From: Hyphomicrobiaceae bacterium
GTDB taxonomy: Bacteria; Pseudomonadota; Alphaproteobacteria; Rhizobiales; HXMU1428-3
Length of the DNA: 11,603 nt
NCBI GenBank assembly: GCA_028285025.1
Contig: JANQQH010000354.1
Coordinates: 1-11,603 of the forward strand
Direction: 5' to 3'
This document shows positions 8,573 through 11,603 of the stretch, one piece after another; position 1 is the stretch's first letter; every line of letters starts with the position of its first letter. The position numbers were made by a program, and so were the translations under genes. The notes under the pieces were generated by a model. It had not been told where the DNA came from and ran no database searches. It was given only the letters and a program-made list of their open reading frames with translations.

Positions 8573-8669
8573 ATTCTTAAGTCTCCTGTATCAAACGTTA
8601 ATCAAGAATGATCCCACAAAGGGGCTCAAACCTGATCATAATTTGGTTTTTCTTAGCGTGGATAGATTA

Positions 8670-8696
8670 TTAGCACTCTCTTTTGGCGAGTGCTAA
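8670..8696 (-). promoter_or_regulatory. CIRCE operator (HrcA binding site)
   Basis: A perfect TTAGCACTC-N9-GAGTGCTAA inverted repeat about 100 bases upstream of the groES start, matching the CIRCE consensus. HrcA, kept active by GroEL, represses from this site and releases it under heat stress. It begins a few bases after the predicted transcription start, the usual position for blocking transcription. Confidence 0.97.
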
Positions 8697-8706
8697 CATT
8701 GGGAAT

Positions 8707-8735
8707 GATTTAAGAGATAAGACCTATTCTGTCAA
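8707..8735 (-). promoter_or_regulatory. groESL promoter, sigma70-like
   Basis: On the minus strand a consensus -35 box TTGACA (8730-8735) is followed after 17 bases by TAAATC (8707-8712) as a weak -10 box. The predicted start near 8700 places CIRCE at about +4 to +30. The preceding bases make CTTGACA, so a role for heat-shock sigma factor RpoH, whose -35 box begins CTTG, cannot be excluded. Confidence 0.6.
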
Positions 8736-8806
8736 GCTATATAGACTATGGTTAATAAAAAAATAAGCGGGACGAAGCTTTTATAGTTAAGAAAGTCTTA
8801 AACGGG

Positions 8807-8835
8807 AAAAAGCTGGCAGCCAAAAGACCGCCAGC
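8807..8835 (-). terminator. Rho-independent terminator of creD
   Basis: Ten-base-pair stem on the minus strand (8826-8835 with 8812-8821, including two G-T pairs), TTTT loop at 8822-8825, followed by five Ts (8807-8811). It starts nine bases after the creD stop codon and separates creD from groESL. Confidence 0.88.
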
Positions 8836-8844
8836 CGTTAAGGG

Positions 8845-10185
8845 CTACCCCTTATCTTGAGAAGAATAGCCTGACCAATCCACATTGCGGGTCATGTACA
8901 TCAAGCCTGCCAGCATGAAGAACCCAGACAGCGAGCCGATCAGCAACGCATAATCTTCCACCCGCAACAGCAAATACAACAAGCCATAAATCGTCAGCAA
9001 AATACCGCCCAGGAACAATCCCTTTTTCGGGCTTTTCAGCGCACTAGAGGTATAAAGCCCGATTAATAAAGACGTGGCAACCGAGGCCAGCCCATAAGCA
9101 ATCTCAAACCCAAAATGCTCCGCCAGCCCCAGCAAAACCAGATAAAAAATCAGCAAAGCAAAACCGACAAACACATACTGGATCCAATGGACAGGGCGCC
9201 CAACATAAACCTCCATGATAAACACCAACAAAAACACCGTGGCAATAAAAGCCACCGCATATTTCAACGCCCGGGAAACCAAATCATAAAACCCAACAGG
9301 CTGATAAAGTTTCACCCCAAACAAATTATGTTGCATCAGTTTTGACAGATCTTTGCGAATATGCACCTGGCCTTGCCCGCGGGCCAATTGCGGCACATGC
9401 CATTTGGCCTTAAACCCGGAAGAGCTAATCTCACGATCTGAGGGCAAAAAGTTACCCATAAAGGAAGGGTGGGGCCAGTCAGAGCTCATGCTCACATGGG
9501 TCTCAGAGCCAGACGGTTCAAACTGCAAATAATTCGTGCCGTTGACCGGCAACTCAAATTCAAACGCAAACCCAGAGGCGAGCGCTTGTGGCGACACTTT
9601 CACATGAATGCCCGAGGCCCTTTGCGTATCCAAGCCAACGCCTGCCTGAAACCGCTTTTTTGTCTCCCCGATTAGTACGTCAGTGGTTTTCTTAATCGCC
9701 CGCACATCAGAAATCTGCACCGCCAGCACAGCCGCCTCTAACCGGGGCTCAAAATTCTCTCGCTGAAAACGCGCCATGTCAGCAGCTAGGAATTTACCCT
9801 TATAAGTCACATTGCTCTTATAAACCGGGACCTTATAAATCCCGCGGCTCAATTCTTGCGCTTCAACTTTGGCGGCAACGTCCAAGGTCTCAGGCAGAAA
9901 AATGCCGAACCGCGTTTCTGTAAACCGTGTCTTGTTACCTTGTCGGTCCATCCGCTCCGTTTCTCGTTGCAAAGGCACAATCAAATAAGGCCCTGCAAAG
10001 GCTTGCTGGCGCCCCCATTTGCGCCCCACCTCACTAATCGCTTGGCGTGAATAGCGCTCACGCTCATCCACCACCAAATAAACCAGCAATAACGGGATCA
10101 TCAACACCAAGGTTAAAATACCCAGCACAATAAACTTAAATGCCGGCGTGCTTAAAAGTTTAGAAAACGACCCAGATCCAGACAT
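8845..10185 (-). CDS. creD: Cell envelope integrity inner membrane protein CreD
   Basis: A 446-residue CreD-family protein. One membrane segment (about 16-39) is followed by a long periplasmic domain starting with the conserved AFAGPYLIVPL (62-72). Five further segments fill the C-terminal third, beginning after GFYDLVSRALKYAV. In E. coli creD belongs to the CreBC regulon and affects envelope stability and beta-lactam response; its molecular action is unknown. Here no creB or creC is seen and no Cre-tag pair was recognised upstream. I start at the ATG 10183-10185, because GAGGG (10192-10196) is six bases before it. The ATG two codons earlier, at 10189, would touch the ribosome site. The gene is richer in GC than the lipid operon. 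Confidence 0.93.
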   Translation of the reverse strand: MSGSGSFSKLLSTPAFKFIVLGILTLVLMIPLLLVYLVVDERERYSRQAISEVGRKWGRQQAFAGPYLIVPLQRETERMDRQGNKTRFTETRFGIFLPETLDVAAKVEAQELSRGIYKVPVYKSNVTYKGKFLAADMARFQRENFEPRLEAAVLAVQISDVRAIKKTTDVLIGETKKRFQAGVGLDTQRASGIHVKVSPQALASGFAFEFELPVNGTNYLQFEPSGSETHVSMSSDWPHPSFMGNFLPSDREISSSGFKAKWHVPQLARGQGQVHIRKDLSKLMQHNLFGVKLYQPVGFYDLVSRALKYAVAFIATVFLLVFIMEVYVGRPVHWIQYVFVGFALLIFYLVLLGLAEHFGFEIAYGLASVATSLLIGLYTSSALKSPKKGLFLGGILLTIYGLLYLLLRVEDYALLIGSLSGFFMLAGLMYMTRNVDWSGYSSQDKG

Positions 10186-10191
10186 GACCAT

Positions 10192-10196
10192 CCCTC
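10192..10196 (-). promoter_or_regulatory. Ribosome binding site of creD
   Basis: GAGGG on the minus strand, six bases before the ATG at 10183-10185. It abuts the alternative ATG at 10189-10191 without a spacer, so it decides for the shorter form. Confidence 0.55.
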
Positions 10197-10209
10197 ATAA
10201 AAGAACTGC

Positions 10210-10228
10210 AAATAAACGACGTTTATTT
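10210..10228. repeat. Perfect 19-base palindrome upstream of creD
   Basis: AAATAAACG and CGTTTATTT flank a single A, 24 bases before the creD start. A second inverted repeat, TTTGGC (10227-10232) with GCCAAA (10243-10248), adjoins it. The one-base centre is too small for a clean RNA hairpin loop and there is no T tract beyond the arm, so a protein-binding operator is more likely than a terminator. I do not recognise the binding protein. Confidence 0.45.
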
Positions 10229-10297
10229 TGGCGAGGAATATGGCCAAATTGGGCAAAGAAAAGGGAGATAGAAAGGTATTTGAAAAAAGGGACCCGT

Positions 10298-10876
10298 TTA
10301 TTGCTCATAAGGTTTTTGTTGGGCATCAACCTCAGGCACAGCCAGCACGCGCTTGTCTTCAGGCAATTTCATCTGAGCTTTCAAATAGGCCAGCCGGTCC
10401 GCCACAGTTGGTGGGGCCTCAGGTAATTTGTAAAAAAATCGATCAATCCAACCCATACCCTTAGAGACATCAGGGGTCAACAACATCGCTTTTTCATAAT
10501 CAGCAATTGCCTTTTCATAGTGCCCCATATGATCATGAATAATCCCCCGGCTGGCATAATAGCCGCCAAACTTACCCTCCAGCTCAATTGCTTCATCAAT
10601 AAAGCGTAAAGCTTCCGGAAAGTCTTTCACCTGCACCATGGTATTGGCAAGCCCAGCATAAGCTGGCGCAAAATTGGGGTTGGCCTGCAACGCTTCTAAG
10701 TAAGACGCTTTAGCACGCCTGTAGCGCTGATCATTAAAATAAGTGTTGCCCGCTTGATAGGCAATTTCCCCTGGTGCTTTGTTAGCAAAATAGCCATAAA
10801 CCATGCTTCCAACAGTAACAAGGCCAATGGCAATGGCCAACCAAACAAAGAATTTATACGAACGGTCTTCAGTCAT
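10298..10876 (-). CDS. Membrane-anchored tetratricopeptide repeat protein
   Basis: A 192-residue protein with one N-terminal membrane segment (about 9-30) followed by three consecutive TPR units at about 37-70, 71-104 and 105-138, each 34 residues. Clear examples are AYQAGNTYFNDQRYRRAKASY and YYASRGIIHDHMGHYEKAI, shown here only in part by their conserved A/G/Y pattern. The C-terminal 50 residues are charged and proline-containing. With few residues before the membrane segment, the TPR part probably faces the periplasm. TPR units bind proteins or peptides; the partner is not known. A ribosome site AGGA (10888-10891) lies eleven bases upstream. It lies 112 bases ahead of creD on the same strand without a clear terminator between, so some read-through into creD is possible. 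Confidence 0.82.
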   Translation of the reverse strand: MTEDRSYKFFVWLAIAIGLVTVGSMVYGYFANKAPGEIAYQAGNTYFNDQRYRRAKASYLEALQANPNFAPAYAGLANTMVQVKDFPEALRFIDEAIELEGKFGGYYASRGIIHDHMGHYEKAIADYEKAMLLTPDVSKGMGWIDRFFYKLPEAPPTVADRLAYLKAQMKLPEDKRVLAVPEVDAQQKPYEQ

Positions 10877-10953
10877 AGCGTGCCATATCCTGCCTTAATA
10901 TCGATGGTAAGATTTTAGCATAAGCTTCAGTTCTGTATGGAACTAAGATAAGC

Positions 10954-10976
10954 AGCAGGCTTTTTAAAAGCCTGCT
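10954..10976 (-). terminator. Terminator of the sodium:solute symporter gene
   Basis: AGCAGGCTTTT (10954-10964) and AAAAGCCTGCT (10966-10976) are perfect inverted arms around one base. On the minus strand the GC-rich stem with its A/T loop is followed by GCTTATCTTAG, which is only moderately T-rich. It starts eleven bases beyond the stop of the gene at 10988. Confidence 0.6.
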
Positions 10977-10987
10977 CTTAACAATTT

Positions 10988-11602
10988 TTACGGCTCAACT
11001 TCAGATATATCATCTCTCAAGGCTTCTACCTTATGGTGAGGCACTGTAGAAAGTTCCATCCGATAAGCCAGGTACCACATCATGAACACACCAAGCAGCC
11101 ACCAAACAATTTGCCACATCCAAATTGAAGGAATGCCAAACAGCCAGCTATCAGGCATGCGCGGATCGCCAAACAATGTATTGCCAATCACTGCACCTGG
11201 GCCTATGCCAAAGAAGAACCATATCAAAGCAATCACCCAAGCAAAGGGGATCATAGAGCGCTTCTCTTCCGGTAAACCAGCATGTTCAGTTAAGAAATTG
11301 TGATATTTCATGCGATGCTCAAACCCATTGCGTGTCTGGGTCAAGGCAGAGATAAGAACCGCGAAAACCATGTTAGAAAAAATGCCCCAGAAAGCAGAGT
11401 GCATGGTAAGCGGATTACGTCCCCATGGAATATCAAGCCCGGTAAAGTCAGCAATCGCGCCATTGGTTCTGTCTGTTAACACAACCGCAATAAGACCAGC
11501 AACCAGCCCCCAAGTAATGCCCGCGCGGGTAAACCAAGGCACATAACAAATCGCAATCAAAGCTGGCACCATTTGGAAACCAAAGGCCACCGCCAAGCCA
11601 CC
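10988..11602 (-). CDS. Sodium:solute symporter family protein, C-terminal part (5' end outside window)
   Basis: The last 205 codons of a membrane transporter, open through the right window edge; the TTG at 11594 is an internal codon because the frame continues with Gly-Gly before it. Hydrophobic spans include FGFQMVPALIAICYVPWFT, WGLVAGLIAVVL, FAWVIALIWFFFGIGP and IWMWQIVWWLLGVFMMWYLAY. The tail ends hydrophilic (RDDISEVEP). The FQMVPALIA-type motif followed by a TRAGITWGLVAG loop is characteristic of the Na+/solute symporter (SSS) family, whose members couple sodium entry to uptake of organic acids, amino acids or similar. The substrate cannot be told from this part. A terminator follows at once, so it is the last gene of its transcript. 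Confidence 0.82.
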   Translation of the reverse strand, partial: GGLAVAFGFQMVPALIAICYVPWFTRAGITWGLVAGLIAVVLTDRTNGAIADFTGLDIPWGRNPLTMHSAFWGIFSNMVFAVLISALTQTRNGFEHRMKYHNFLTEHAGLPEEKRSMIPFAWVIALIWFFFGIGPGAVIGNTLFGDPRMPDSWLFGIPSIWMWQIVWWLLGVFMMWYLAYRMELSTVPHHKVEALRDDISEVEP

Positions 11603-11603
11603 A

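Noticed and set aside
10929..10944. AGTTC-N6-GAACT inverted repeat as a LexA site
   Set aside because: The alphaproteobacterial SOS box is a direct GTTC-N7-GTTC repeat, so this spacing and orientation do not match.

Overview
The window looks like chromosomal DNA of an alphaproteobacterium. GroES and GroEL read as typical alphaproteobacterial chaperonins, and groESL carries a perfect CIRCE operator. The first 6.2 kb also has the gene content of the RpoE/ChrR-linked fatty-acid modification clusters known from Rhodobacter and relatives. I cannot name the genus. I see no mobile element, CRISPR array, rRNA or tRNA.

Positions 1-6167, plus strand: seven tightly packed genes that probably form one operon, entered from the left edge. 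In order they encode an FAD-dependent oxidoreductase (5' end outside the window), a DUF1365 protein, a cyclopropane-synthase-type methyltransferase, a secreted chalcone-isomerase-like protein, an MFS transporter of the MelB/GPH type, a membrane-anchored DUF3833 protein and an SDR oxidoreductase. Three junctions overlap and the others are 1-29 bases long. In Rhodobacter sphaeroides a flavoprotein, a DUF1365-type partner and a SAM methylase of this kind turn phospholipid acyl chains into methylated and then furan-containing fatty acids. The same chemistry is the best inference here. The other four genes have no settled role. They suggest cell-envelope handling, transport or further redox modification of the product.

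Positions 6168-6534: a region without a gene between convergent operons. It holds three sizeable inverted repeats. One is a clear Rho-independent terminator for the minus-strand groESL transcript; the other two make a structured groESL 3' end or a small RNA.

Positions 6535-8735, minus strand: groES-groEL with a sigma70-like promoter, CIRCE just downstream of it, and a stable hairpin followed by a T tract between the two genes. This suggests HrcA repression plus separate control of groES and groEL mRNA levels.

Positions 8807-10876, minus strand: a stand-alone creD inner-membrane gene with a strong terminator, preceded by a small membrane-anchored TPR gene. A perfect 19-base palindrome lies just upstream of creD. 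Positions 10954-11602, minus strand: the C-terminal part of a sodium:solute symporter gene that runs off the right edge, followed by a hairpin terminator.
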